Below, one piece after another: positions 8,953-18,238 of a DNA stretch of 64,000 nt. This stretch comes from Mycolicibacterium chlorophenolicum (GTDB lineage: Bacteria > Actinomycetota > Actinomycetes > Mycobacteriales > Mycobacteriaceae): contig NZ_JYNL01000023.1 in the NCBI RefSeq assembly GCF_001044235.1, forward strand, positions 169,662 to 233,661, written 5' to 3'. The first letter of the stretch is position 1. Every line of letters starts with the position of its first letter. A program made the translations under genes and the position numbers. Under the pieces are notes generated by a model, which was given only the letters and a program-made list of their open reading frames with translations, did no database searches and was not told the DNA's origin.

Positions 8953-9013
8953 GTGTTCGAGTATTGCTGAGTTCACTGACAGGAGGCCCCACGCCGCAGA
9001 GGCGGGATTGTGC

Positions 9014-9961
9014 TCAGAGATCGGACTTCCGGGGGGCTCGCACGGTCCGGCGTTCACTTCTCGCTTCGCGCCTGGCCGTCATCGCCTCGTGGCGCTGCGC
9101 CCGCGTCGTGCGTCGCACCTCCGCGCGGTCCGCCCGCGGCGCCTGGTGAGGCGCCCTCGCCTCGCGGACGTCGGAAGCGCCCGGGAACGGCACCGGCCGC
9201 CGGTAGGCCCGGTCGACCATCGCCTTCAGCGGCGCGTTCAGCGCATTGGCCAGCCTGTCGCACCCGAGCGTGCGTATCGGCTGCAGCAGCGGCAGATCGT
9301 GCGTCGGCGTCAGCACATAGGTCGTGTTGTCGACCGTCCACCGCGCGTTGGCCGGATCGTCGGGATTCACCTGGGTGTAGTCCAAGTGCACCGACTGGAT
9401 GCCCATCACGGCGTTGGCGAGGGCCAGCAGGAAGAACGGCGAGAACGGCTTGTTGGGGAAATCGGCGAACAGGTCGTACTGCCGGGCGATGTCGGTGACG
9501 GTGTACTGCGTCTGCGGGGTGGTGTCGCCGAGTGGGACGTATGCACCCCCGAACGCCCGTGCGGGATTGCCGACGAGCACGAACGACAGGTCCTTGGTCG
9601 ACGGCACACCGGGATCCGCCGCGTGTTCGCGCAGCCAGTGCCCGGCGACGATCGCCCCCTGGCTGTAGCCCATGACGATCATCGGCGCCGGGGTCGTCGC
9701 GATGGCTTCGTCCAGCGCCACGACGCCGGCGGGCACCGAATCCGGCCCGACGACCGCTGGGTACACGACCTCGACGCACGTGTTGGCGGGAGCGTGGCAC
9801 ACCGAACCGCCCAGCAGGTCCGTCATCTCGCCGGCACCGATGCCCAGCGTCTCCTGCACCGTCAGCACGGTCGCCGCGCTCGCGGTCGGGACGGCGGCGA
9901 GCGTGATGGCCGCCGCCGCGGCGACCAGCATCGTTGCGGCCCGGGCGACGGTCTGTCTCAT
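9014..9961 (-). CDS. secreted PE-PPE-domain serine hydrolase
   Basis: This is a 315-residue exported protein with a Sec-type signal peptide (MRQTVARAATMLVAAAAA..., cleavage probably after ASA near residue 29). The mature part is the PE-PPE domain (cutinase-like alpha/beta hydrolase): the nucleophile elbow is GYSQGA at 98-103, preceded by VVYPAVVGPDSV, and a late HDLPLLQPIR contains the likely catalytic His. No PE or PPE N-terminal domain is fused. The last ~60 residues are strongly Arg-rich with no hydrophobic content. Family members are esterases acting on short- to medium-chain lipids in the cell envelope. A second, divergent relative lies at 41096. Confidence 0.88.
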   Translation of the reverse strand: MRQTVARAATMLVAAAAAITLAAVPTASAATVLTVQETLGIGAGEMTDLLGGSVCHAPANTCVEVVYPAVVGPDSVPAGVVALDEAIATTPAPMIVMGYSQGAIVAGHWLREHAADPGVPSTKDLSFVLVGNPARAFGGAYVPLGDTTPQTQYTVTDIARQYDLFADFPNKPFSPFFLLALANAVMGIQSVHLDYTQVNPDDPANARWTVDNTTYVLTPTHDLPLLQPIRTLGCDRLANALNAPLKAMVDRAYRRPVPFPGASDVREARAPHQAPRADRAEVRRTTRAQRHEAMTARREARSERRTVRAPRKSDL

Positions 9962-10080
9962 AGGCCAAAGCTAGGAGGCCCCGGCGCAAGCCGACAGGGA
10001 CGAAAGGCCCGAAGAGCCCCGCCACAGGGCAGCAGCCGGCCACCCGACCCCCGTTACAGTGCTACGTCGAGGGGGTCGGA

Positions 10081-11382
10081 ATGCTCACCATCGCGCGGCG
10101 GACCGTCGGTCTGTGGTGGCGTACGTGGCCGCGGCTCGTGGCCCTGTATCTGACGGGCTGGTTCATCCGGTACTGGGTGTTGCAGGGCGCGATCGCGGTG
10201 CGTATCGCGCACGGAGAGTTGTGGGGCAGCATCATCATGGCCGTCGTACCGATCGTGCGGCTGCTGACCTATCTCGCGATGTTCCTGGTGATCCGCTCGG
10301 CGACTCCCGGACTGCAGCAGCTCGACGACAGCGGGGGTGGCGGGCCGCGCGGTGTCATCGACGTCACGATGACCGCCGTCCTGCCGTTCCTGGTGATCTA
10401 CACCGTGTGGAAGCTGGTGGTCGAGGACTTCTTCGTCTACTACACGACGGTCAACATCACGACGGTCTACGAGGGCACGCAGGACCGCGTGGCTCAGGTG
10501 CTGAACCACACCGCCGGCGGCCCTCTGATCACCGTCATCGTGGCCGCATTCCTGTTGCGTCAGATCATCACCCGGTTCCGGGACCGCCTGCCGTCGTGGA
10601 CCATGCTGTTCGCCGTCTACTTCCAGGTGCTGTGGCTGTTCCTGACCATCCAGGCCTCGTTCGCCGCCCTCTTCGGCACCGCGGACTGGATCGCGCAGCG
10701 GCGAATCGTTGTGTGGTACAACGAGGTTCGGGACGATCTGACGTCCCACCTCGGTGTGCTGGGACGGTGTTGGGAGTTCCTCGGCAGCGCACTCGGGCCG
10801 CTGGCCCAGGTGGTCGCGCTGTCGTTGGCCTGGCTGGCGATTGCCGGCGCGGTCTACGGCACCCCGCTGAAGCCCACCTGGCAGGGCGGGCGGCGCACGT
10901 TCCTCGGACATCGCGCAGATGTCGCGGCGGCGCGTGCGATCGACCGCGGCAGGCACACGCTGCAGCCGCGATGGCAGAGGATGCCGGCGGCGCTGCAGGA
11001 GCGCGTGGTGGAGTTCCTGCGCGGACAGCTGGGCATGTTCGCGCCGATCGTCGACGCGGGCCGGCTGATCCTGCACGGCGGTGCCGTGCCGATCGCCTTC
11101 TTCGTCCTCGCCTACACCGTGCTGGTCGTATTGGCGCCCGGCAACGCGTATTTCGATCCCACGGTCACCGACGGGTACCTGTGGCGGGCCGTCGCCGTGG
11201 TCCTCGGCCCCCACGAGTGGGCGTGGTGGCAGACGTTCGACGAGACGATCCGCGTGGCGATCGACGCGCTCACCGACCCCGTCCGGATCTGCCTGGTGGC
11301 CGCGACGTACTGGTTCTGCGTCGACCAGGTCCGGTCCCAGCACTCGGCGTCAGCCGGTCTGGAACCCGACCACCACCGGTGA
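10081..11382 (+). CDS. uncharacterised polytopic membrane protein
   Basis: This 433-residue protein has about six to eight predicted membrane segments: near residues 15-35, 55-75, 95-115, 145-160, 170-195, 235-255, 330-350 and 385-410. A cytoplasmic-looking, Arg-rich stretch (HRADVAAARAIDRGRH) lies between. GAGGGGG about 6 nt before ATG 10081 is a good ribosome-binding site, and TACAGT around 10045 may be a -10 box. I recognise no family; it looks like a mycobacterial orphan. Its 3' end overlaps the end of the convergent envelope-protein operon by 33 bp, and the four genes may form one functional neighbourhood. Confidence 0.75.
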   Translation: MLTIARRTVGLWWRTWPRLVALYLTGWFIRYWVLQGAIAVRIAHGELWGSIIMAVVPIVRLLTYLAMFLVIRSATPGLQQLDDSGGGGPRGVIDVTMTAVLPFLVIYTVWKLVVEDFFVYYTTVNITTVYEGTQDRVAQVLNHTAGGPLITVIVAAFLLRQIITRFRDRLPSWTMLFAVYFQVLWLFLTIQASFAALFGTADWIAQRRIVVWYNEVRDDLTSHLGVLGRCWEFLGSALGPLAQVVALSLAWLAIAGAVYGTPLKPTWQGGRRTFLGHRADVAAARAIDRGRHTLQPRWQRMPAALQERVVEFLRGQLGMFAPIVDAGRLILHGGAVPIAFFVLAYTVLVVLAPGNAYFDPTVTDGYLWRAVAVVLGPHEWAWWQTFDETIRVAIDALTDPVRICLVAATYWFCVDQVRSQHSASAGLEPDHHR

Positions 11383-11925
11383 CTCGTCGGAGGTTTCGTA
11401 CACCGGCGCATTGGCGTCGGTCTCCGCGCCCGGCGGCGGAACGGCACCGGGCTGGAAGAGCACCTCGACCGCGCTGATCGTCACGTCAGCGGGGACGTAC
11501 ATGGCCACCAGCAGCGGGCCGTCCTCGCTGCACCGGGTGGTGTAGTGCTCCCGATACGCGAACTGGAACACCGCGAAGTCGGTCGCCGTCGTCGTCCAGC
11601 GGCGCGGCCCGTCGACCATGGACGCGGTGCAGAACTGAAAGCCGTTCGGAAGTCCGGCGGGTCGTCGGTCGACCTCGCGCTCCAGCAGAAAGCTGGCGAG
11701 GCGACCACCGGCAGGGGGCGCGGTGGGGGCGGTGACGGTGACCGGCGACAACCGCCACCGGGCCCCGAAAACGTCGCCCCACTGCCCGGCCGCGACCACC
11801 TGTTGCGGTTGCTTGAACCCGATCTGGCGTGACCACTGCCGATAGGTGACCGTGGTCGCGATCAGGACGACCATCACGGCGATCACGACGAACGCCCACC
11901 AGTTGGACCGCAGCCAGCGCTTCAC
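11350..11925 (-). CDS. membrane-anchored extracytoplasmic protein (third gene of envelope operon)
   Basis: This is a 191-residue protein: short basic N-terminus (MKRWLRSNWW), one membrane helix (about 10-26, AFVVIAVMVVLIATTV), then an exported domain with two cysteines (FCTASM and TTRCSEDG) that may form a disulfide. Its ATG (11923-11925) overlaps the TGA of the upstream gene by 4 nt, so it is the third member of a three-gene operon (13123 to 11350). All three share the one-helix-plus-exported-domain architecture. No known family recognised. Its last 33 bp are antisense to the end of the 10081 gene. Confidence 0.7.
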   Translation of the reverse strand: MKRWLRSNWWAFVVIAVMVVLIATTVTYRQWSRQIGFKQPQQVVAAGQWGDVFGARWRLSPVTVTAPTAPPAGGRLASFLLEREVDRRPAGLPNGFQFCTASMVDGPRRWTTTATDFAVFQFAYREHYTTRCSEDGPLLVAMYVPADVTISAVEVLFQPGAVPPPGAETDANAPVYETSDESPVVVGFQTG

Positions 11926-12491
11926 GTGCCCGCCGCCTCCTCGAGATTCACCACGGACCGGACCTCCCGGGGAACCGGCAGCGGCACAACGATCGCCGAG
12001 TCCAGCGGTGCCGGCATCGCGTTGCCGTAGCGGTCCGCGGTCTTGTTGTAGACGAGGAGTTCGGCATGCTCCGGAAGGGCGGGCACCTCGAACGCGACGA
12101 CGTTGCGCTCCGTCAACCCCGGAGGCGCGTTGGGCGTGAACCCGCTCAGCGGTGATTCGAACCGCTTGCCGTCGGCCGTGAGCACGAAGGTGGGAGACTC
12201 GGCCGACAGCAGAGGTTCGTAGCTCAGCGCGACGACGAGCCAGTTGCCGTCCGACGTCATCCGAACCGGCACACCGTCATTGGTGAACACCGCCTCGCGC
12301 GCGACCTGCACGTCGTGCACCGTGACGGCCAGATTGCGGCCCTCGATGCGCTCTCCCAGCGTCCCCGTCACCGTGATCGGGGCCCAGGACTGCATTTTGG
12401 TGGGCAGCTGCGACCACAGCCACGTGGCGGTGGCGAGCATCGCCACCGCCGCCAGCACCGTGACGACGGGCGCCAGCCGACGGCTGGTCAC
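11922..12491 (-). CDS. membrane-anchored extracytoplasmic protein (second gene of envelope operon)
   Basis: This is a 189-residue protein with GTG start at 12489-12491, overlapping the preceding stop by 4 nt (GTGA). After VTSRRLAP comes one hydrophobic helix (about 8-26), then an exported domain beginning around VTGTLGERIEGRNLAVTV, rich in beta-prone residues and containing no cysteines. The phrase GRNLAVTVHDVQVAREA is reminiscent of DUF4352-type immunoglobulin-like domains of actinobacterial surface proteins, a weak resemblance only. The start was placed on the operon overlap, since a longer frame continues through the upstream gene. Function is unknown. Confidence 0.7.
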   Translation of the reverse strand: MTSRRLAPVVTVLAAVAMLATATWLWSQLPTKMQSWAPITVTGTLGERIEGRNLAVTVHDVQVAREAVFTNDGVPVRMTSDGNWLVVALSYEPLLSAESPTFVLTADGKRFESPLSGFTPNAPPGLTERNVVAFEVPALPEHAELLVYNKTADRYGNAMPAPLDSAIVVPLPVPREVRSVVNLEEAAGT

Positions 12492-13123
12492 CGGTTCACC
12501 TCCGGCGTGAGGTCGACTTCGCCGTAGGTGTCGTCGTCGGCGCCGAAGTCCTCGGCGATCCGGAACGTCGAGACGAACTCCGACATCGCCGGCATGCGGG
12601 CGGTGATCTGCGGGTGACGGGCCAGGTCGGCCGCGGGCACCGCCCAGACGAAACGGTAATCGGTGGTGAACCCGGGTTCGACGGTCGGCATCGCCTGCCC
12701 GTCGCGGATCCGGAGCGCGGACTTGAAATACGCGGGGATGCCCTGGATTCCGATGACGCCACTGATCGTCGACGGTCGCGGACCGCTGCAGTCGGCGTCG
12801 GTGCCGACGACCGGAAGCGCGTTCGGCAACGCGACCGAGCGATCGGCGACGTTCTCGACCGTCGCGTCCACGGTGAGGAACCGGCACTGCCCGGAAAGGG
12901 ACGCCAGCCCGGTGACCTCCGCCGGCAGGGACGCCGACCGCGGGGTGATGCGCAGGGGGCCGTCGTCGTAGCTCTGCCCCATCGCCACGGGCGTCACCCG
13001 ATCCGCCGCATCGAGACCGCCGAACACCGCCGTCGCCCCGATCACCAGCACCACCGCCACCCATTTGAGCCTGCCCAGCGACATCGTGCGCCACGGCGAC
13101 GGCGACTGGGCGGGTTGACTCAT
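12488..13123 (-). CDS. membrane-anchored extracytoplasmic protein (first gene of envelope operon)
   Basis: This is a 211-residue protein with a cytoplasmic N-terminus (MSQPAQSPSPWRTMSLGRLK), one helix (WVAVVLVIGATAVFGGL, about 21-37) and an exported domain with two cysteines (GQCRFLTVDATVENVADRS and DADCSGP), again with DUF4352-like phrasing. It is the first gene of the leftward three-gene set and starts only 9 nt after the stop of xthA, so it may be transcribed from the xthA promoter. No family is recognised with certainty. Likely an envelope protein of unknown role. Confidence 0.72.
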   Translation of the reverse strand: MSQPAQSPSPWRTMSLGRLKWVAVVLVIGATAVFGGLDAADRVTPVAMGQSYDDGPLRITPRSASLPAEVTGLASLSGQCRFLTVDATVENVADRSVALPNALPVVGTDADCSGPRPSTISGVIGIQGIPAYFKSALRIRDGQAMPTVEPGFTTDYRFVWAVPAADLARHPQITARMPAMSEFVSTFRIAEDFGADDDTYGEVDLTPEVNR

Positions 13124-13132
13124 GGCCGTGAC

Positions 13133-13951
13133 TCAGTCGGCGAGCGTGACCACGACGGGCGCGTGATCGCTGGGCGAGCCCACGCGGTCCTTACCGGTCT
13201 TGCGTTCGTCGCGCGCGATCTCGGCATGGTCGACGCGGGCGGCCAGCGCGGGGGAGCCGAGGATGAAGTCGATGCGCATGCCGCGGTTCTTCGGGAACCG
13301 CAGCTGCGTGTAGTCCCAATAGGTGAACACGGCCGGGCCCGGGGTGAACGGTCGCACCACGTCGCCGAATCCGGTGGCGACGATCGCGTCGAAGGCGGCG
13401 CGTTCCGGCTCGGTGACATGGGTGCTGCCCTGGTAGGCCTCGACGCTCCACACGTCGTCGTCGGTCGGGGCGATGTTCCAGTCCCCGACGAGGGCGATCT
13501 GCGCCGACGGATCCTCGGCCAGCCAGGAACCGACGGTATTGTGCAGCGCTGCAAGCCATTCCAGCTTGTAGGCGTAGTGCGGCGAATCCACCGTGCGGCC
13601 GTTGGGGACATACAGGCTCCACACCCGCACGCCGCCACACGTCGCACCCAGCGCCCGCGCCTCGGCGGCAGCCTCCACGGTGTCGTCGGAACTCCACGTC
13701 GGCTGACCGTCGAAGCCGACCGCGACGTCGTCGATGCCCACCCGCGACGCGATGGCCACCCCGTTCCACTGGTTGAACCCGCAGTGCACCACGTCGTAGC
13801 CCAGCGCGGCGAACGGCATCGTCGGGAACTGCTCGTCGGAGCACTTGGTCTCCTGCATCGCCAGCACGTCCACGTCGGCGCGCTCCAGCCAATCGGTGAC
13901 CCGATCGACTCTGGCGCGAATCGAGTTGACGTTCCAGGTCGCCAGTCGCAT
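13133..13951 (-). CDS. xthA: exodeoxyribonuclease III / AP endonuclease
   Basis: This is a 272-residue DNA-repair nuclease of the exonuclease III (EEP) family that incises DNA at abasic sites and trims 3' ends in base-excision repair. The family motifs are complete: LATWNVNSIRARV at the N-terminus (metal-binding Asn), MQETKCSDEQ (catalytic Glu), YVPNGR, VGDWNIAPTDDDVW (Asp/Asn), and the terminal SDHAPVVV (catalytic His). It is the positional homologue of Rv0427c. ATG 13949-13951 lies 5 nt after the GNAT gene stop, so def, the GNAT gene, xthA and perhaps the envelope genes beyond are one leftward transcription unit. Confidence 0.95.
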   Translation of the reverse strand: MRLATWNVNSIRARVDRVTDWLERADVDVLAMQETKCSDEQFPTMPFAALGYDVVHCGFNQWNGVAIASRVGIDDVAVGFDGQPTWSSDDTVEAAAEARALGATCGGVRVWSLYVPNGRTVDSPHYAYKLEWLAALHNTVGSWLAEDPSAQIALVGDWNIAPTDDDVWSVEAYQGSTHVTEPERAAFDAIVATGFGDVVRPFTPGPAVFTYWDYTQLRFPKNRGMRIDFILGSPALAARVDHAEIARDERKTGKDRVGSPSDHAPVVVTLAD

Positions 13952-13956
13952 GTCCC

Positions 13957-14850
13957 TCAGACTAAGTCCTCGGCGCGGACATAGCGGGAGCGGTGGTGCA
14001 GCGTGAAACCCATCTGTTCGTACAGCCGGCGGGCGGCGTCGTTGTCGGTCACGACCTGCACGTAGGCGCGCGTTGCGCCCCGGTCCCCGGCCCAGGCCAG
14101 CAGTCCCGCGCACAACCTGCGCGCCAACCCCTGGCGTCGGGCCGATTCGACGACGTGCACCGCCGACACGCCCGCCCACCGGGTGCCGTCGGGGGCCTCG
14201 GTGAGTGCCACCCTGCCCACCGCCGCACCGGCCAGCGTGCCGAATCCCACCTCGCCGTCGACGACCGCGGCCAGCACCGGGGCCGGAACGTCGCGCTCGT
14301 ACAGCGTCAGCCACGCATCGTCGGGGACCGCCGACACCGTGACGTCGTCCAGGTCACCCGGCCCGATATCCGTTGTCATCACCAGGTTTTCGGCGTCGGT
14401 CGGCACTCCCTCGGGGACCCGGAACAGTCGGTCCGGCGCCGAGATGAGCGCAGGCACTCCGCGGGTGGCATACCAGTCGGCCACCGCCGCGATCTCGGCG
14501 ACAGATGTGAAGCGCAGCGGCACAGCAGAATTGGCACGCCGGGTGGCGCCTTCGCCGAAGCGCAGGAACCACCCGTCGAGCCACTGCTGCTCGGTGCCCG
14601 GCCATGCCAACGCCGCCGCATGCTCGAGGTTGCGGATCTGTCCGGCGCGCACCGGCTGTTCGGGCACCACCCGGAAGGCGACGACGTCGTCGCGACCGAC
14701 GGTGACCACCTCACCGTGGCGGGTGCGCACCTGCACCGTCGGGTCGACCTGTTCGACGTGGCCGACCACGTCGGTGAAGGGCCGGGTCTCGCCGGCCGGC
14801 AACCGGTACCGCAGGCTGACCCGGGCGCCCAGCGCCGGCAGTTCCGTCAC
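13957..14850 (-). CDS. GNAT-family N-acetyltransferase with N-terminal SH3-like extension
   Basis: This is a 297-residue protein (GTG start 14848-14850), homologue of Rv0428c. Residues 1-60 form a beta-rich module (VSLRYRLPAGETRPFTDVVG) that precedes the catalytic half. The C-terminal GNAT domain carries the acetyl-CoA loop ARRQGLARRLCAGLLAW (Q/RxxGxG/A motif, about 236-252) and the terminal YVQVVTDNDAARRLYEQMGF signature. The acceptor is unknown. Because it sits 3 nt downstream of def in a conserved order, an N-terminal or protein-modification role after deformylation is an attractive but unproven inference. Confidence 0.88.
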   Translation of the reverse strand: MTELPALGARVSLRYRLPAGETRPFTDVVGHVEQVDPTVQVRTRHGEVVTVGRDDVVAFRVVPEQPVRAGQIRNLEHAAALAWPGTEQQWLDGWFLRFGEGATRRANSAVPLRFTSVAEIAAVADWYATRGVPALISAPDRLFRVPEGVPTDAENLVMTTDIGPGDLDDVTVSAVPDDAWLTLYERDVPAPVLAAVVDGEVGFGTLAGAAVGRVALTEAPDGTRWAGVSAVHVVESARRQGLARRLCAGLLAWAGDRGATRAYVQVVTDNDAARRLYEQMGFTLHHRSRYVRAEDLV

Positions 14851-14853
14851 AGC

Positions 14854-15447
14854 TCAGTGCCCGAACGGATCGGGGTCCTCACCGGGCATCCAGGTCAGAC
14901 CGGGCACACCCCAGCCGTGCGACTTCACCGCCCGCTTGGCGCTGCGCGCGTTGCGGCCGACCAGCCGGTCCAGGTAGAGGAAGCCGTCGAGGTGCCCCGT
15001 CTCGTGCTGCAGCATCCGGGCGAACAGATCCGTCCCCTCCAGCGTGATCGGGTTGCCGTCCGCGTCCAGGCCGGTCACCCGTGCCCACGAGGCGCGGCCC
15101 GTCGGGAACGATTCGCCGGGCACCGACAGGCAGCCCTCGTCGTCGTCTTCGGGGTCCGGCATCGTCTCGGGCACGTCGGAGGTCTCCAGCACCGGGTTGA
15201 CGACGACGCCGCGTCGCCGGACGGTCTTGCCGCGGGCGTCGGCGCAGTCGTAGACGAAGACCCGTTTCCCGACGCCGATCTGGTTGGCGGCCAAGCCGAC
15301 TCCGTGAGCGGCGTCCATCGTGTCGTAGAGATCGGCGATGAGATCAGCGAGATCGGCGGGCAGAGTCCCGTCGTCGCCGACGGGGATCGGCTCGGTGGGG
15401 GTGTGGAGAACGGGATCTCCCACGATGCAGATCGGTCGGACAGCCAT
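14854..15447 (-). CDS. def: peptide deformylase
   Basis: This is a 197-residue metalloenzyme that removes the formyl group from nascent N-terminal methionine. All three deformylase motifs are present: [10 protein letters not shown] (about 50-59), EGCLSVPGE (the metal-binding Cys, about 104) and QHETGHLDG (HExxH, about 148). The insert DPEDDDEG before motif 2 and the C-terminal tail resemble the longer mycobacterial enzyme, homologue of Rv0429c. It is the first gene of a leftward operon with the GNAT gene and xthA. The ~137 bp before it separates it from the divergent DUF3263 gene and presumably holds both promoters. Confidence 0.96.
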   Translation of the reverse strand: MAVRPICIVGDPVLHTPTEPIPVGDDGTLPADLADLIADLYDTMDAAHGVGLAANQIGVGKRVFVYDCADARGKTVRRRGVVVNPVLETSDVPETMPDPEDDDEGCLSVPGESFPTGRASWARVTGLDADGNPITLEGTDLFARMLQHETGHLDGFLYLDRLVGRNARSAKRAVKSHGWGVPGLTWMPGEDPDPFGH

Positions 15448-15584
15448 GCCCGAAAGCTTAAAGTGGCCCGCGCCGCCGCCGACTCGCGGTCATTGGTGCC
15501 CCCGTCCGTGACCGAGCCGTGATTGAATACCAGCCGAAACCACACTGGTGTCATTTCGACCGTCGGAAGGGTCCAAGAGGCGAT

Positions 15585-15902
15585 ATGGACGGCGCGATCG
15601 CGCGGACTGACAAGTCCGGGGACTCCGCAGACGGCGCTGAACCCGCCGACGGTCTGACCCGTCGGGAGCACGACATCCTGGCGTTCGAACGGCAGTGGTG
15701 GAAGTACGCCGGATCCAAGGAAGACGCCATCAAGGAGCTCTTCTCGATGTCGGCGACCCGGTACTACCAGGTGCTGAACGCGTTGGTCGACCGGCCGGAG
15801 GCCCTGGCCGCGGACCCGATGCTGGTCAAGCGGTTGCGCAGGCTGCGGGCGAGCCGGCAGAAGGCCCGCGCGGCGCGGCGCCTCGGCTTCGACGTGACCT
15901 GA
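15585..15902 (+). CDS. DUF3263-family small protein (Rv0430-like)
   Basis: This is a 105-residue protein with a low-complexity N-terminus followed by GLTRREHDILAFERQWWKYAGSKEDAIKELF and SATRYYQVLNALVDRPEAL, the whole DUF3263 domain (about 35-95). The domain looks like a helical DNA-binding (sigma-region or helix-turn-helix-like) fold, and the tail is basic (RRLRASRQKARAARRLG). ATG 15585 was chosen because GAGG lies at a suitable distance and the length then matches Rv0430 (about 102 residues); the open frame could start at 15519. It lies 31 nt before the VirR-like gene. No function has been assigned that I know of. Confidence 0.88.
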   Translation: MDGAIARTDKSGDSADGAEPADGLTRREHDILAFERQWWKYAGSKEDAIKELFSMSATRYYQVLNALVDRPEALAADPMLVKRLRRLRASRQKARAARRLGFDVT

Positions 15903-15933
15903 CCGCAGCGGCGAGCCGATACAGTAGGCGCCG

Positions 15934-16392
15934 ATGAACCAGCGAGAATCCTCCGGTCTGCCCCTGCGCGCCATCGTGATGGTGCTGCTCTTCCTGGGTG
16001 TGGTCTTCCTCCTCGTCGGGTTCCAGGCGCTCAGCGGTGGCGACGACGCGGCCGACAGCGACTCGATCACCACCTCGATCACCAGCACCCCGACCACCCC
16101 GTCGAGCAGCGCGGCGCCGGCGAAGGCCGACGTGCGGGTCTTCAACATCTCCACCACCGAAGGCGCCGCCGAGACCACCGCCAGCCGGCTGCGCGACGCA
16201 GGGTGGAACGTCACCGAGACCGGCAACCTGACCCTGCCCGACACCACGGTCACCACCGTCTTCTTCAGCGACGCCCCCGGTGAGCAGCAGGCGGCCGAAG
16301 AGGTCGGCCGGTTGCTCGAGGCGCCGGTGGCACCCCGGGTCCCCGAACTCACAGAGCAGCCACCAGGCGTGATCGTGGCAGTCACCGGCTAG
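15934..16392 (+). CDS. virR: VirR-like membrane protein with LytR C-terminal domain
   Basis: This is a 152-residue protein: short cytoplasmic N-terminus, one membrane helix ([17 protein letters not shown], about 13-29), a Ser/Thr-rich linker ([15 protein letters not shown]), then a LytR_C domain beginning [14 protein letters not shown] and ending near [19 protein letters not shown]. It matches Rv0431 (VirR) in size, layout and position between Rv0430- and sodC-type genes. VirR restrains extracellular vesicle release and affects envelope and peptidoglycan attachment in M. tuberculosis. Function here is by homology and synteny. Confidence 0.85.
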   Translation: MNQRESSGLPLRAIVMVLLFLGVVFLLVGFQALSGGDDAADSDSITTSITSTPTTPSSSAAPAKADVRVFNISTTEGAAETTASRLRDAGWNVTETGNLTLPDTTVTTVFFSDAPGEQQAAEEVGRLLEAPVAPRVPELTEQPPGVIVAVTG

Positions 16393-16402
16393 GCTCTTGC
16401 AC

Positions 16403-17113
16403 ATGCTCAGGACCGTCGCCGCCGCCACCCTGTTCGCAGCGCCAGCCCTCGCGTTGGCCGCGTGCTCACCTCCCGGTGAGGTGCCCTCGAACACCCCCGG
16501 AACCACACCCGCCATCTGGACCGGCTCCCCGTCGCCGTCGGCGTCCGCCGGCGAGGAGGGCCCGGGCGCGGGCGGCGAGGCCCAGGCCGCCGGTGGCGAG
16601 ACGCTCAAAGCCGACCTCAAACTGCCCGACGGCACCACCGTCGCCACCGCCGACATCGCCTTCTCCGGCGGGTACGCCACCGTCACCGTGCAGACGTCCG
16701 GCACCAACCAGCTGACCCCCGGGTTCCACGGCTTGCACATCCACTCGGTGGGCAAGTGCGAGGCCAACTCGGTGGCGCCGACCGGTGGCGCGCCCGCCAA
16801 CTTCAACTCCGCGGGCGGCCACCTCCAGGTGCCCGGTCACAGCGGTCACCCCGCCAGCGGCGACCTGGCCTCGCTGCAGGTCCGCGAGGACGGCTCGGCC
16901 AAGCTCGTGACGACCACCGACGCCTTCACCGCCGAGGAGCTGCTCGGCGGCGCCGGCACGGCGATCATCATCCATGAGAAGGCGGACAACTTCGCCAACA
17001 TCCCGCCGGAGCGCTACCAGCAGGTCAACGGCGCACCGCCGCCGGATCAGACCACCCTGGCGACCGGCGACGCCGGAGCGCGGGTGGCCTGCGGTGTCAT
17101 CACACGCGGCTGA
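16403..17113 (+). CDS. sodC: Cu/Zn superoxide dismutase lipoprotein
   Basis: This is a 236-residue periplasmic lipoprotein that detoxifies superoxide at the cell surface. The signal peptide ends in a lipobox (LALAACSPP, acylated Cys at about 22). A Pro/Ser/Gly/Ala-rich spacer of ~45 residues follows, then the SOD domain. Metal ligands are seen in [29 protein letters not shown] and the late [10 protein letters not shown]; the paired cysteines (GKCE and VACGV) should form the family disulfide. ATG 16403 was chosen over an in-frame TTG 6 nt earlier. The end overlaps the start of the downstream ligase by 20 nt. Confidence 0.93.
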   Translation: MLRTVAAATLFAAPALALAACSPPGEVPSNTPGTTPAIWTGSPSPSASAGEEGPGAGGEAQAAGGETLKADLKLPDGTTVATADIAFSGGYATVTVQTSGTNQLTPGFHGLHIHSVGKCEANSVAPTGGAPANFNSAGGHLQVPGHSGHPASGDLASLQVREDGSAKLVTTTDAFTAEELLGGAGTAIIIHEKADNFANIPPERYQQVNGAPPPDQTTLATGDAGARVACGVITRG

Positions 17114-18236
17114 CCGCCGGGCTGACAGCCGCATCGATTTCGCCGGGTCGCCCCGGCCCACACTCGGTGTCGAGTGGGAGTTCGCGCTCGTCGACGCGCA
17201 GACCCGCGACCTGAGCAACGAGGCCGCCTCGGTCATCGCGGAGATCGGCGAGAACCCGCATGTGCACAAGGAACTGCTGCGCAACACCGTCGAGGTCGTG
17301 ACGGGTATCTGCGACAGCGTGCCCGAGGCGATGGACGATCTGCGGTCCACGCTCAAGCCGGTGCGCACCGTCGTGCGGGAGCGCGGCATGGAGTTGTTCT
17401 GCGCGGGCACACACCCGTTCGCGAAGTGGTCGGCGCAGAAGCTGACCGACGCGCCGCGCTACGCCGAGCTGATCAAGCGCACCCAGTGGTGGGGTCGGCA
17501 GATGCTGATCTGGGGTGTGCACGTGCACGTCGGGGTGTCCTCCGCGCACAAGGTGATGCCGATCATCACCTCGCTGCTCGACTACTACCCGCACCTGCTG
17601 GCGCTGTCGGCGTCGTCGCCGTTCTGGGACGGTGAGGACACCGGCTACGCGAGCAATCGGGCGATGATGTTCCAGCAGTTGCCGACGGCCGGTCTGCCGT
17701 TCCACTTCCAGGAGTGGCGCGAGTTCGAAGGCTTCGTCGCCGACCAGAAGAAGACCGGGATCATCGATCACATGAACGAGATCCGTTGGGACATCCGACC
17801 TTCCCCGCACCTGGGGACGGTCGAGGTGCGGATCTTCGACGGGGTGTCGAATCTGCGGGAGCTCTCGGCGCTCGTCGCGCTGACGCACTGCCTGATCGTC
17901 GACCTCGATCGCCGCCTCGATGCCGGTGAGACGCTGCCCTCGATGCCGCCCTGGCACGTGCAGGAGAACAAGTGGCGCGCCGCGCGCTACGGCCTGGACG
18001 CGATCATCATCCTCGACGCCGACAGCAACGAGCGGCTGGTCACCGAGGACCTCGACGATCAGCTCGATCGGCTGATGCCGGTGGCCGAATCGCTTTCGTG
18101 CGTCGACGAACTCGCCGCTGTCGCCGAGATCTATCGCAATGGCGCGTCCTATCAGCGGCAGCGCCGGGTGGCCGAGGAGGCCGACGGCGACCTGCGCGCC
18201 GTCGTCGACGCGCTGGTCGGGGAGTTGGTGATCTGA
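17094..18236 (+). CDS. carboxylate-amine ligase, YbdK/glutamate-cysteine ligase-2 family
   Basis: This is a 380-residue ATP-dependent ligase (GTG 17094), homologue of Rv0433. Family features include [12 protein letters not shown] (metal-binding Glu near residue 26), [10 protein letters not shown] (about 140-149), and [20 protein letters not shown] (about 225-244). These resemble the glutamate-cysteine ligase fold. In bacteria that use mycothiol the enzyme is not expected to make glutathione, so its true amine and acid substrates are open. It overlaps sodC by 20 nt and its stop is 2 nt before the next ATG, so sodC, ligase and LON gene appear co-transcribed. Confidence 0.9.
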   Translation: MSSHAADRRADSRIDFAGSPRPTLGVEWEFALVDAQTRDLSNEAASVIAEIGENPHVHKELLRNTVEVVTGICDSVPEAMDDLRSTLKPVRTVVRERGMELFCAGTHPFAKWSAQKLTDAPRYAELIKRTQWWGRQMLIWGVHVHVGVSSAHKVMPIITSLLDYYPHLLALSASSPFWDGEDTGYASNRAMMFQQLPTAGLPFHFQEWREFEGFVADQKKTGIIDHMNEIRWDIRPSPHLGTVEVRIFDGVSNLRELSALVALTHCLIVDLDRRLDAGETLPSMPPWHVQENKWRAARYGLDAIIILDADSNERLVTEDLDDQLDRLMPVAESLSCVDELAAVAEIYRNGASYQRQRRVAEEADGDLRAVVDALVGELVI

Positions 18237-18238
18237 GC

